From Microvirga sp. VF16 (GTDB lineage Bacteria; Pseudomonadota; Alphaproteobacteria; Rhizobiales; Beijerinckiaceae): a DNA stretch of 64,000 bases. Below the pieces are notes generated by a model that worked only from the letters and a program-made list of their open reading frames with translations, was not told the DNA's origin and searched no databases. The position numbers and the translations under genes were made by a program. The stretch spans positions 486,689-550,688 of the forward strand of contig NZ_CP069358.1 in the NCBI RefSeq assembly GCF_016864375.1, written 5' to 3'. Every line of letters starts with the position of its first letter. Position 1 is the first letter of the stretch. Positions 9,188-17,403 of the stretch are shown here, one piece after another.

Positions 9188-9223
9188 CATAGCCGATGAC
9201 GGAGAGACCCGTCATCGGCTATG
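9188..9223. terminator. Perfect 15-bp hairpin after the recombinase trio
   Basis: Left arm 9188-9202 (CATAGCCGATGACGG) pairs perfectly with 9209-9223 around a 6-base loop. It starts 12 bases after the last recombinase-operon stop. There is no U-run after the stem, so it may be a Rho-independent-like terminator of poor type, a transcript stabiliser, or part of the recombination end of the element. Confidence 0.5.
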
Positions 9224-9433
9224 CGAGACTCAAGGCCGGAGGCACGCGCAGCGGTCAAGAATGCGCAGCACCGCCAGAGGCGGCGGGCCGAAGGCCCGTT
9301 CTTGACGGCGAGCATGCCGAAGGCACTTCCACCCTGCCCTCACTCTGGACATGTCCACGACGTCTAAGCTCCTGAATCCAAAGCTGTATCAGGCTGGGCC
9401 TAAAGCTAAATGCGAAATATTATACTGTAATGG

Positions 9434-10582
9434 TGGATTCTATTCTGAAGTGCGAATTCCGTTACAAACAATGGGTTTGCACTCGGAGGCTGAATGACCC
9501 TGCCCTACATCCACCTGAGCCTGGCTGAACGGCGCGAGATCGCGCGCATGCATGCAGCCGAGATCCCGATCCGTGTGATTGCTGAACGCCTGCAGCGACA
9601 TCCCTCGACCGTCTACCGTGAGATCAAGCGGAACTGGGTGCACGATGAAGAGCCGCTCTATCGTGGCTATTATCATGTCGCCGCCGCCATGCAGGCTCGT
9701 GCCCGACGGCAGCGCCTGAGCAAGCTCTCCCGCAAGCCCGTGTTAGCAACCTACGTCATGGACCGTCTCAAAGCCGGATGGTCGCCAGAGCAGATCGCGG
9801 GTCGCCTGCGGGTATCCGGTGCGCCCGAACGACTGTCGCATGAGACGATCTACCGGTTTATCTATAGCTCCCAGGGGCAAATGCTTGGGCTCTACCAGGA
9901 TCTGCCGATGGCACGGCGCCGGCGGCGGGCGCGCTACCAACGCAAGCCCCGCGGCCTCTTCATTCCGGCCGGGAACACCATCGAGCAGCGTCCGGCGGAG
10001 ATCTCAGACCGCATCAGCTTTGGGCACTGGGAAGGCGATCTGATGATGTTCCGCAAGGATCTGGGAAAGCAGAATCTCACGTCGCTCATCGAGCGCCAAA
10101 GCCGCTACGCGATCCTGACCCGCAACCGGGATCGCAACTCGACCGGTGTCATGACCGGGATGATCGAGAAGCTGAAGGTTCTGCCGGAGACGGCGCGTCT
10201 GTCGATCACTTTCGACCGCGGGACGGAATTCGCTTACTACCCGCTGCTCAAGCAACATCTCGGCATGGACAGCTACTTCTGCAAGCCGCAGGCGCCGTGG
10301 CAGAAGGGTTCGGTCGAGAACACCAATGGTCGGGTCCGGCGCTTCCTCTCACGGGAGACCGACATAGCGCAACTCTCCGATGAAGCGCTGCGGGATGTTT
10401 GCGAGCGGCTCAATGGGACGCCTCGCAAGTGCCTGGGCTACAGGACACCGCACGAGGTCCTGATGAGTTCTCTGGACCCGAGACGGCCGGGGCTGTGCAA
10501 CCCTGACCTGCTCCGCCCCGGCAGTCTCTGACCGACCACGGACCGATGACCCACCACCCGTCGCACTTCGGCTTGATTCCAC
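9434..10582 (+). mobile_element. IS30-family insertion sequence
   Basis: One complete transposase ORF bracketed by imperfect inverted repeats. Left 9434-9455 contains GTGGATTC and GAAGTGCGA; right 10561-10582, inverted, contains GTGGAATC and GAAGTGCGA. Length about 1.15 kb fits IS30. Exact ends and the target duplication were not established. Confidence 0.7.
9494..10531 (+). CDS. IS30-family transposase
   Basis: 345 residues. The N-terminal helix-turn-helix region reads LAERREIARMHAAEIPIRVI, then RHPSTVYREIKRN. The catalytic DDE triad is in HWEGDLMMF, ITFDRGTEF and GSVENTNGRVRRF, the standard IS30 signature. The C-terminus carries LNGTPRKCLGYRTPHEV, also typical. Full length and without interruptions, so it could be active. 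ATG follows CTCGGAGGCTGA. Confidence 0.92.
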   Translation: MTLPYIHLSLAERREIARMHAAEIPIRVIAERLQRHPSTVYREIKRNWVHDEEPLYRGYYHVAAAMQARARRQRLSKLSRKPVLATYVMDRLKAGWSPEQIAGRLRVSGAPERLSHETIYRFIYSSQGQMLGLYQDLPMARRRRRARYQRKPRGLFIPAGNTIEQRPAEISDRISFGHWEGDLMMFRKDLGKQNLTSLIERQSRYAILTRNRDRNSTGVMTGMIEKLKVLPETARLSITFDRGTEFAYYPLLKQHLGMDSYFCKPQAPWQKGSVENTNGRVRRFLSRETDIAQLSDEALRDVCERLNGTPRKCLGYRTPHEVLMSSLDPRRPGLCNPDLLRPGSL

Positions 10583-10689
10583 AAATACAACAGGCTCTTG
10601 AAGGCCCTTTCCACCAGAAACTCATGCAGGATTGATCGTCATCCGTTGGATCGCATAAATGAGAGCCTCAGACGCACTCGGAATGCGAC

Positions 10690-12123
10690 ATGGGCTCACG
10701 AAAGACTCTGAACGCAAAGAACCTCGAAGCGCTTGGAGCCGAGCGCCTGGCTGAGCTGCTAATCGAGATTAGCCAGGGCAACGCGACAGCCCAACGCCGC
10801 CTGCGGCTGGAACTGGCCGGCGCCGCCAGCCCTGCCGACATGGCGCAGGAGATCCGCAAGCGCCTGACCGCCATTGCCCGCTCCCGCGCCTTCGTCGATT
10901 GGCACCAGCGCAAGGCCCTTGTTGCGGATCTCGAGACCCAGCGACAGGCCATCAGTCAGGTCGCCAAAGTCGATGCAGCTGAAGCGCTGGACCTTCTCTG
11001 GCGCTTCATGGCACTGGCCAATTCGATCTTTGATCGCTGTGACGACAGCAGCGGAAGCGTGATGGCCGTCTTTCAATCTGCCTGCCGCGATTTGGGTGAG
11101 ATTGCCAACTCAGCAAATGCCGCCCCTAACGTGCTGGCCGAGCAGGCTTACCGGGCTCTGATTGAGAACGAGTACGGTCAGTACGACGGCCTGATCGAAG
11201 TTCTGGCTCCAGCCCTCGGCCCATCAGGCCTCGACCACCTCAAGCAGCTCATCCTCAAGTTGTCACAGGAACCGCGGCAGAAGCCTCGTGCTGAAGACCG
11301 GAAGGTTGTCAGCTGGGGTATAGGTGGTCCCTTGTACGCCAATGACTTGGCCGAGCGCCATCGCAGCAGCGTTGTTCGACTGGCGCTGGAGGCGATCGCC
11401 GATGCTCAGGGAGACGTTGACGGGTTCATTGCACAACAAGGTGAGAAGGCACGGCACGTCCCGAGTGTTGCTGTGGAGATTGCTCGCCGGCTGTTGGCTG
11501 CAGGGCGCGCCGAGGAGGCGTGGGCTGCCATCAATGCCGTCGATCAGGACCGGCCCGGCTGGATCCCCGCCGAATGGGAGCAGACCCGGATAGAAGTCCT
11601 CGAGGCCCTCAGCCGAGTGGATGAGGCGCAGGCGTTTCGCTGGGCCTGCTTCGAGCGCTCGCTCAACCCGGACCATCTGCGCTCCTATCTCAAGCGCCTG
11701 CCTGACTTTGAGGATCTTGCGGCTGAGGAGCGGGCTATCGCCCATGCCCTGAGCCATCCGAGCGTGGACCATGCACTGGGTTTTCTGGTGACTTGGCCGG
11801 CGCTGGACCAAGCCGCGCACCTGGTGCTTGCCCGTGCAGATGAACTCAATGGCGACTTCTACGAGATCCTGGCGCCGGCAGCGGCTGCGCTGGAGGCGAA
11901 GCATCCTCTTGCAGCCACCGTTCTTCGTCGGGCCTTGATCGACTTTGCCTTGGAGCGGAACCGGACCAAGCGCTATCAACATGCCGCTCGCCACCTCGAG
12001 GAGTGCGAAAACCTTGCGGACCGGATCGAGGATTTCGGCAGGTTCGAGACTCATGAGGCCTACATGCGACGCCTCAAAGCCCAACATGGCCGCAAAAGCT
12101 CGTTCTGGAGCTTGGTCGTGTGA
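10690..12123 (+). CDS. DUF6880 family protein
   Basis: 477 residues matching the DUF6880 pattern from the first residues (LNAKNLEALGAERLAELLIE) through the Arg-rich QRRLRLELAG helix and the downstream helical-repeat region (EIARRLLAAGRAEEAWAAI). The C-terminal two thirds look like an alpha-helical, TPR-like solenoid, suggesting a protein-interaction role. No catalytic motif is visible and the biological role is unknown. It is monocistronic, downstream of the IS30 element. Family assigned from memory of the conserved N-terminus. Confidence 0.75.
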   Translation: MGSRKTLNAKNLEALGAERLAELLIEISQGNATAQRRLRLELAGAASPADMAQEIRKRLTAIARSRAFVDWHQRKALVADLETQRQAISQVAKVDAAEALDLLWRFMALANSIFDRCDDSSGSVMAVFQSACRDLGEIANSANAAPNVLAEQAYRALIENEYGQYDGLIEVLAPALGPSGLDHLKQLILKLSQEPRQKPRAEDRKVVSWGIGGPLYANDLAERHRSSVVRLALEAIADAQGDVDGFIAQQGEKARHVPSVAVEIARRLLAAGRAEEAWAAINAVDQDRPGWIPAEWEQTRIEVLEALSRVDEAQAFRWACFERSLNPDHLRSYLKRLPDFEDLAAEERAIAHALSHPSVDHALGFLVTWPALDQAAHLVLARADELNGDFYEILAPAAAALEAKHPLAATVLRRALIDFALERNRTKRYQHAARHLEECENLADRIEDFGRFETHEAYMRRLKAQHGRKSSFWSLVV

Positions 12124-12375
12124 GAACGGCACGACTGGCTCTGCTGCACTGCCGTACCCGACCAAGGGCATGCTCGAAGAATGTGAAATCAGTGACGAAA
12201 GCCGTATTGGGACAATGCTTGACGCAGGAACTTTGCTTTGCCAAGGCTTTCAACGAAGTTCGTGAGAAGAATAGCACGCGGCGCGACCGCACTTCCATTC
12301 GGCATGCTGTCTGAGCCCATTTGTCTCATCGGTTCATCGTCACGATCACCAACCCGATCGTTCTCAAAGAAGGTA

Positions 12376-12603
12376 TCATGCGTCGGCGGGGTGTTCCTCG
12401 ACGAGAGTTCCGATCAGGCGCAGCAATTCCTGCTGTTCCGGACCTGCGCCGCGACTCAGGAAAGTCGCGATCTCCTCATGATCCACCTGCCCTCCAGACG
12501 CCGCATTGGCTTCGTGACGAATGAACACAGCCCCTGAAGGGTCCGCAATCAGGTACCAGCGGTCGCCGCTAGAGCTTTCGTAGAGCTTACGCACTTTTTT
12601 CAT
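12376..12603 (-). CDS. Small conserved hypothetical protein (75 aa)
   Basis: Starts MKKVRKLYESSSGDRWYLI and continues FIRHEANAASGGQVDHEE, a pattern seen in small proteins of unknown function in Rhizobiales. GGGGGAA lies 6 bases before the ATG, a good ribosome binding site. No membrane helix. It lies downstream of hfq on the same strand but about 145 bases away. Confidence 0.6.
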   Translation of the reverse strand: MKKVRKLYESSSGDRWYLIADPSGAVFIRHEANAASGGQVDHEEIATFLSRGAGPEQQELLRLIGTLVEEHPADA

Positions 12604-12747
12604 GCGAGTTCCCCCTCGAGTGGATACTGCGCGTTTACTGTCCCGATTGGATAGAAGACAGAAAGCGCTCTCGGCATGGCCACATTTCCTTAGGTGAACC
12701 TGGTTGGCATCCCCCGATAGGGTCGGAGAAGGCCAAGTCTATCCGGA

Positions 12748-12981
12748 TCAAGTTGGGTCCACCAGTTGGAGCGTCTCTGCGGGATTGATCGCCGAAATGG
12801 CATGCTTATAGATGAGTTGGGAGTTGTTGCCCCGCACAAGCTCGACCGTAAACTTGTCAAACCGCTTGATCCGGCCCTGCAGCCTGATTCCGTTCACCAG
12901 GAACATCATGACCTCAATCCTGTTGTCGCGAAGATGATCGAGGATCGTGTCTTGGATCGGCGGGGTCCTTTGCGTAATCAC
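12748..12981 (-). CDS. hfq: RNA chaperone Hfq
   Basis: Ring-forming RNA chaperone that pairs small RNAs with mRNAs. The Sm1 motif (PIQDTILDHLRDNRIEVMMF, then LVNGIRLQGRIKRFDKFTV) and Sm2 motif (IYKHAISAI) are complete, including the proximal-face Gln-Asp and the YKH triad. GTG 12981 is chosen since AAGGGG lies 7 bases upstream, giving 77 aa, close to alphaproteobacterial Hfq. An upstream GTG at 13014 overlaps the stop of the preceding gene (GTGA) and could also be used, adding 11 residues. An accessory-region hfq is probably a second copy beside the chromosomal one. Confidence 0.93.
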   Translation of the reverse strand: MITQRTPPIQDTILDHLRDNRIEVMMFLVNGIRLQGRIKRFDKFTVELVRGNNSQLIYKHAISAINPAETLQLVDPT

Positions 12982-13010
12982 GGTTGAACCCCTTGATCCT
13001 ACGACACGGC

Positions 13011-13295
13011 TCACATGCGGCTCCGGGGAATTGTGCTTTTGGGATACCGCTCGACCTCAACAACTCTCGTCGCTTGTGGCAGCCCCCGTGCGGAATAGTC
13101 TCGTATCGGTCTTGCTGTTTCGCCAAGTCGAAGACTGAATTGCTCGATCTCGGATGCCGTCATGGGCATTCCGCTCATCGCGGTCATTTCTGCCAGATCT
13201 TCCGGAAGTGCATCAACGTGCTCTTGGAGGAGGAGAAGGGCTGCACGGATGGTCCTCAACTCTCGTTCATCAACGACAAGGGTGAGTTTCTTCAT
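13011..13295 (-). CDS. Small hypothetical protein upstream of hfq (94 aa)
   Basis: Begins MKKLTLVVDERELRTIRAAL, followed by LLLLQEHVDALPEDLAEM, a charged helical protein with natural composition. Its TGA overlaps a potential GTG start of hfq, so both are likely one transcript. Function unknown. Shared expression with Hfq is the only clue. Confidence 0.6.
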   Translation of the reverse strand: MKKLTLVVDERELRTIRAALLLLQEHVDALPEDLAEMTAMSGMPMTASEIEQFSLRLGETARPIRDYSARGLPQATRVVEVERYPKSTIPRSRM

Positions 13296-13739
13296 TGGGG
13301 GTGCATCGGCCTCTAAGCTTGTCTTCTTAGGCTACCTGCGGATGCGGCGGAAACAAGGCAATTTCCTCCGCGAACATGGACTTGGGAGAAAGAAGGATTC
13401 TCGAATTGCCCTGCCCCATGGTCTGCTTGACCTGCTCATTCTACCAAGTGCTGGGTACCGCTTGCGTCCAAGGGCACCCTGCCCCACTAAGGCACTGAGG
13501 ATCCCACGGATCGGCGGGAGCATAAGGTCGAGCATCTGTTGGCAGCCATTCGGGTGGTGGACATCGTGGGTGCAACGGAGCTGATAGAGAGAATTGCCTG
13601 TCAGTCATAGGACTTGAAGTTCACCAGCCCCATACCGCGACACTAACCACCGTAATCTCAGCGCGGATTACCACAGGTAATTTGGAGCTGATCTGGAACG
13701 CGATGCGGATGGCGCTCATTGATCCTCATCACTTAGCCA
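13296..13739. other. Intergenic region, no gene recognised
   Basis: About 440 bases between the small gene upstream of hfq and the 3' end of the helicase gene. ORFs here are short and unlike real proteins. Nothing recognised. Confidence 0.35.
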
Positions 13740-15950
13740 TTATGAGAGCGCGAGTTCACGCGAGAGCCATTCCCGCAGCTTCGTCCAGCGCTTCTTCATC
13801 TGCCCTCCCCTTACCGCCATGGCGATCGCTTTCTTTTGACCGACCAGGACGACGAGACGTTTGCCTCGGGTGACACCCGTGTAGAGCAGGTTGCGGGCCA
13901 GCATCGTGAAGTGCTGCGTTACGACCGGAATGATCACCGCGGGATATTCGGAGCCCTGCGATTTATGGATCGTAGTGGCATAGGCGGGTACCAGGGTGTC
14001 GAGTTCACCAAAGGGATAGATCACCTCCCGACTGTCGAAGGATGCGATCAAGGCACCTTCTTCGTCATCGATCCGCACCACCGTGCCGAGATCGCCATTG
14101 AACACCTCCCGGTCATAGTCATTCTGCGTCTCCATCACCCGGTCTCCCGGCGAGAAGCGCCAGCCGAACCGTTCCACCCTGGACGGGGGATTCGGATTGA
14201 GCACTTCTTGAAGCTGGATGTTGAGGTTGCGGGCTCCGAGCACACCTCGGTTCATCGGGCAGAGCACCTGAATGTCCTTCATCGGATCGAGCCCGAACCG
14301 GCGCGGCATGCGCTCCTTGATCATCTGGATGATCTTCGGCACGCCCTCCTCGGGATCATTGATACTGATGAAGTAGAAGTCGGTCTCCTCTCCAGCCTTC
14401 GGCGGCTCGGGCATCTGGCCCTTGTTGATCTTGTGGGCATTGACCACGATCCGGCTTTCCGCCGCCTGACGGAAAACCTCTGTCAGCCGCGCGACAGGGA
14501 TGCTCTCCGAGGCGATGATGTCAGCCAGAACCTGCCCGGACCCAACCGACGGTAGCTGGTCCACATCGCCGACCAAAAGCAGGCCTGCATGCGCCGGAAT
14601 CGCTTTGGTCAGGGCGTTCATCAGCGGTACGTCGACCATCGAGGTCTCGTCCACCACCAGGAGATCGCAGTCGAGCGGATTCTCCTCGTTGCGCGAGAAG
14701 CCGCCGTGCTTGGGATCGATCTCGAGCAGGCGGTGGATGGTCTTGGCCTCCAAGCCGGTCTGCTCGGTCATGCGCTTGGCCGCTCGTCCTGTGGGGGCTG
14801 CAAGCGCGACCCGAACGCCCTTGGCGACCAGCAGGCGCAGAATTGTGTCAAGCAGCGTCGTCTTGCCGACGCCAGGACCACCGGTCACCACCGCCACCTT
14901 GGAGCCGAGCACCAGTTGCAGCGCCGCACGCTGGGAGGCCGCCAGGGTCTTGCCGGTGCGGCCTTCCACCCAGGGAATAGCCTTGTCGAGGCCAATCTCA
15001 GGCCAGGGCGGCGGGCCGCAGGCTCTCTCGATCAACCGGGATGCGATGGCCTGCTCGGCCAGATAAAGCCCCTTGAGAAACAGGCAGGTTTCGTCGCCAA
15101 TGGTGTCCGAGACGATTTCGCCCTTGCTCAACTCCTCGACCACGGCGGTGCGGATCAACGCCTGGCCGACCTCAAGCAGTCGCTCGGCCAGGCGGGTGAG
15201 CGCCTCGACCGGCAAGGCGCAGTGCCCTTCATCGGTGGCGGTCTGCAGCGCGAACGAGATCCCAGCTCGGATCCGCTGCGGCGCGGTCTTCTCCATGCCG
15301 AGCTTGGCTGCAATGGCATCAGCCGTCCTGAAGCCAATACCGCGCACGTCCTTCGCGAGACGATAGGGGTCCTCGGTCATGACCTGAATGGCCTCATAGC
15401 CATAGGTCTTGAAGATGCGTACTGCCCGTGCCGTGCCGACCCCATGGGCATGCAGAAAGATCATGATCTCCCGCACCGCCTTCTGCTCGGCCCAACCCGA
15501 GACGATGCGCGAGGCTCGCATCGGGCCGATGCCGGGGACGTCCGTCAGGCGCTCAGGGCTGGCTTCGATAATCTCGAAGGTGTCCACTCCGAAGGCAGCG
15601 ACAATCCGCTTCGCCATGGCTGGTCCGATGCCGCGCATCTGGCCCGAGGCGAGATACTTCTCGATGCCCTCCGCCCCAGTCGGCGGGGTGGTCTTGAGCA
15701 TCTCGGCCTTGAACTGCAGCCCATGCGTGCGGTCGCTGATCCACAGCCCGCTGGCGGTGATCCATTCGCCTGCGGCAACAGTAGGGGTGTGGCCGACGAC
15801 TGTCACAAGATCACGCTTGCCTCGCGCGTGGACTTTCAGGACAGCGAAGCCGTTCTCGGCATTGTGGAAGGTGACGCGCTCGACCGAGCCCGCGAGAGTC
15901 TCCAGGACAGGTCGTTGATCAGCCTGTGGCGGTCGGAACATCTGGTCCAT
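13740..15950 (-). CDS. recD2: RecD2-type ATP-dependent DNA helicase (SF1B)
   Basis: 736 residues, the usual length of RecD2/YrrC helicases that lack RecBC partners. An N-terminal OB-like region is followed by tandem helix-hairpin-helix repeats (MRGIGPAMAKRIV near 105, DVPGIGPMRASRIV near 137, DVRGIGFRTADAI near 201), Walker A GGPGVGKTT (357-365), Walker B LLVVDETSMVD, and C-terminal motif TIHKSQGSEYPAV. It unwinds DNA 5' to 3', in repair or replication-fork maintenance. The start Met was chosen by length; no strong ribosome binding site precedes it. Confidence 0.92.
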   Translation of the reverse strand: MDQMFRPPQADQRPVLETLAGSVERVTFHNAENGFAVLKVHARGKRDLVTVVGHTPTVAAGEWITASGLWISDRTHGLQFKAEMLKTTPPTGAEGIEKYLASGQMRGIGPAMAKRIVAAFGVDTFEIIEASPERLTDVPGIGPMRASRIVSGWAEQKAVREIMIFLHAHGVGTARAVRIFKTYGYEAIQVMTEDPYRLAKDVRGIGFRTADAIAAKLGMEKTAPQRIRAGISFALQTATDEGHCALPVEALTRLAERLLEVGQALIRTAVVEELSKGEIVSDTIGDETCLFLKGLYLAEQAIASRLIERACGPPPWPEIGLDKAIPWVEGRTGKTLAASQRAALQLVLGSKVAVVTGGPGVGKTTLLDTILRLLVAKGVRVALAAPTGRAAKRMTEQTGLEAKTIHRLLEIDPKHGGFSRNEENPLDCDLLVVDETSMVDVPLMNALTKAIPAHAGLLLVGDVDQLPSVGSGQVLADIIASESIPVARLTEVFRQAAESRIVVNAHKINKGQMPEPPKAGEETDFYFISINDPEEGVPKIIQMIKERMPRRFGLDPMKDIQVLCPMNRGVLGARNLNIQLQEVLNPNPPSRVERFGWRFSPGDRVMETQNDYDREVFNGDLGTVVRIDDEEGALIASFDSREVIYPFGELDTLVPAYATTIHKSQGSEYPAVIIPVVTQHFTMLARNLLYTGVTRGKRLVVLVGQKKAIAMAVRGGQMKKRWTKLREWLSRELALS

Positions 15951-16170
15951 GCTGTCTGCCAGGAGAAACTCCCAGCCTCTTCGACTCTATCGCTAGATGG
16001 TGCCGCTGACGAGGTGGTGCTCCTTCGCATCCACCCACTTCATCCAAGCCTGGAAGTACCCGGCCTCGCGATCGGCTCTGAGGGGGTGGGAGGCTGAAGC
16101 GTGACTTGACCCTGACGTATGTTCTATGTTTGTTCTTTTCGAGGTATAGATCAAGAGAGGCCACCAGATC

Positions 16171-16563
16171 ATGATTCGGACAGGATCAGACCGAAAGCTC
16201 ACCGAGTTGGGTGAGCCCGAACAACAGGCAAGGGATATGAGGCGGCTGCTCGCAAAAGCTGAGCAGCAAATCAGGAAGTTGCAAGAGAAGGTAGCGGATC
16301 AGAGGCAGCAGCTGCGTGAGCTGCAAGCTCAAGCCAGGCATGAGGATAGCATTGCTGCCGACTGCAATGAACTCAAAGCTGAAATTGCTGACCTGAGGAG
16401 TGAAGCCAGGGAATTGATCCGCGCCAACCGGGAGCAGGTCGAGAAAATCGAGCTGCTCCAAGCTGAGATCGCGAAGCTGAAAGCCAACGCAAAAGTCCGG
16501 AAGCCGAACGGAATTGCTGCCGGGACAGACCTCCGGGGATTACTACATCCCTCACTGTCCTGA
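16171..16563 (+). CDS. Coiled-coil hypothetical protein (130 aa)
   Basis: Residues 20-110 are continuous heptad-rich coiled coil (Leu/Ala/Glu/Gln/Lys), without membrane segments. AGAGG lies 10 bases before the ATG. The gene is divergent from recD2. Function unknown; the low-complexity composition makes family assignment impossible by eye. Confidence 0.5.
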   Translation: MIRTGSDRKLTELGEPEQQARDMRRLLAKAEQQIRKLQEKVADQRQQLRELQAQARHEDSIAADCNELKAEIADLRSEARELIRANREQVEKIELLQAEIAKLKANAKVRKPNGIAAGTDLRGLLHPSLS

Positions 16564-16640
16564 ATACCGGGAATGCCGACTGGTCTAACACGCCCTGGCA
16601 TAGCTCCTGGATTATTTCCACGGCCAACCATATCGAAGCC

Positions 16641-16964
16641 ATGGCGAAAGCGTCAAAACCTAATCCAGGCAAAACGCAAGGCAGGCGCAAAGCACCTGAA
16701 TCGACCAGCGCACAGCTGCCAATCCGCATCAGCTTAGATCGGGAGGCGCTGAACGCTTTGGACAAACGCGCCATTGCTGCCCAGATCGAGATCGGTATCG
16801 CGGCAGGCTGGCTTGTCGGCGGCTTTCTTCTGGAGCGCTCTGGAACTGATCTCGGCATTCGCAATCAGACAGCGAACCGCATTACCACCGCAACGATAGG
16901 AGCGATCAGTCGTTCTAGTAGCCCGCCTTGTAGGTTGATAACGCCTGGTGCATTCACTGGGTGA
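16641..16964 (+). CDS. Doubtful small ORF, possibly ribbon-helix-helix-like
   Basis: The first 75 residues contain SAQLPIRISLDREALNALDK, which resembles the beta-strand and first helix of ribbon-helix-helix proteins, but the C-terminal third looks random. It may be a truncated regulator or a chance ORF. Confidence 0.25.
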   Translation: MAKASKPNPGKTQGRRKAPESTSAQLPIRISLDREALNALDKRAIAAQIEIGIAAGWLVGGFLLERSGTDLGIRNQTANRITTATIGAISRSSSPPCRLITPGAFTG

Positions 16965-17027
16965 TCCGGCCTGTGAGCCCTGCAACCCAAATGCCGAGCG
17001 TATCCACACAGCTTCGAACTTCCATTT

Positions 17028-17126
17028 TATACCTTATAGAGTATATTTTGTTTTTATACGCTTAAGCGATTAATTTGGGTAAATACGCTAAACCGTATAT
17101 TGAAGTTTTATACCTTTCTCCGTATA
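17028..17126 (+). promoter_or_regulatory. hipBA promoter with four operator-like sites at 27-bp spacing
   Basis: Sites of the form TATAC-N8-GTATA start at 17028 (perfect), 17055 (right half GATTA), 17082 (left half AATAC) and 17109 (perfect): exactly 27 bp apart. E. coli HipB binds TATCC-N8-GGATA, also with several copies in its promoter, so these are almost certainly the autoregulatory operators of this hipBA pair. The region is very AT-rich compared with its surroundings, and AGGAGAG precedes the hipB start. Confidence 0.8.
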
Positions 17127-17151
17127 CTAAATAGGAGAGAGGGGAGACCCC

Positions 17152-17403
17152 ATGGAGCAGATTGTCCGCACTCCCAAGCAGCTGGGCGAAGCTTTGCGAC
17201 GGCACCGCCGAAAACTTGGCCTGAACCAAACCGATCTCGGGGCGAGAACGAAACTGCGCCAAGCGACTATCTCGACGGTTGAGGCCGGAGAGCCAGGTAC
17301 ACAAATTGGCACACTGTATGACGTGTTGGCCGCTCTAAACCTGGAGCTTGTACTCCGCCCCCGGACAGCCGCCTCGGCAAGCGAGATTGAGGATATCTTC
17401 TGA
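17152..17403 (+). CDS. hipB: HipB-like antitoxin (XRE family)
   Basis: 83 residues with a Cro/C1-type helix-turn-helix: LGEALRRHRRKLGLNQTDLG, ATISTVEAGEPGTQIGTLYD. Length matches E. coli HipB (88 aa). It would neutralise HipA and repress the operon through the four upstream sites. The stop and the hipA start overlap (TGATG), typical of coupled toxin-antitoxin genes. Confidence 0.92.
   Translation: MEQIVRTPKQLGEALRRHRRKLGLNQTDLGARTKLRQATISTVEAGEPGTQIGTLYDVLAALNLELVLRPRTAASASEIEDIF

Larger units (their letters stand above)
5402..9223 (+). mobile_element. Tn554-like element (recombinase trio), ends not defined
   Basis: Three overlapping co-directional genes, two different tyrosine recombinases plus a DUF6262 coiled-coil protein, reproduce the tnpA-tnpB-tnpC arrangement of Tn554-type transposons. 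No cargo gene such as a resistance gene lies between them and the flanking elements. Tn554 relatives lack terminal inverted repeats, so the limits given are those of the operon plus the downstream hairpin, not proven ends. Confidence 0.6.

Noticed and set aside
14589..16097. 502-residue plus-strand ORF opposite recD2
   Set aside because: The RecD2 helicase on the minus strand has complete motifs; this ORF is a mirror with unnatural His/Gln/Gly composition.
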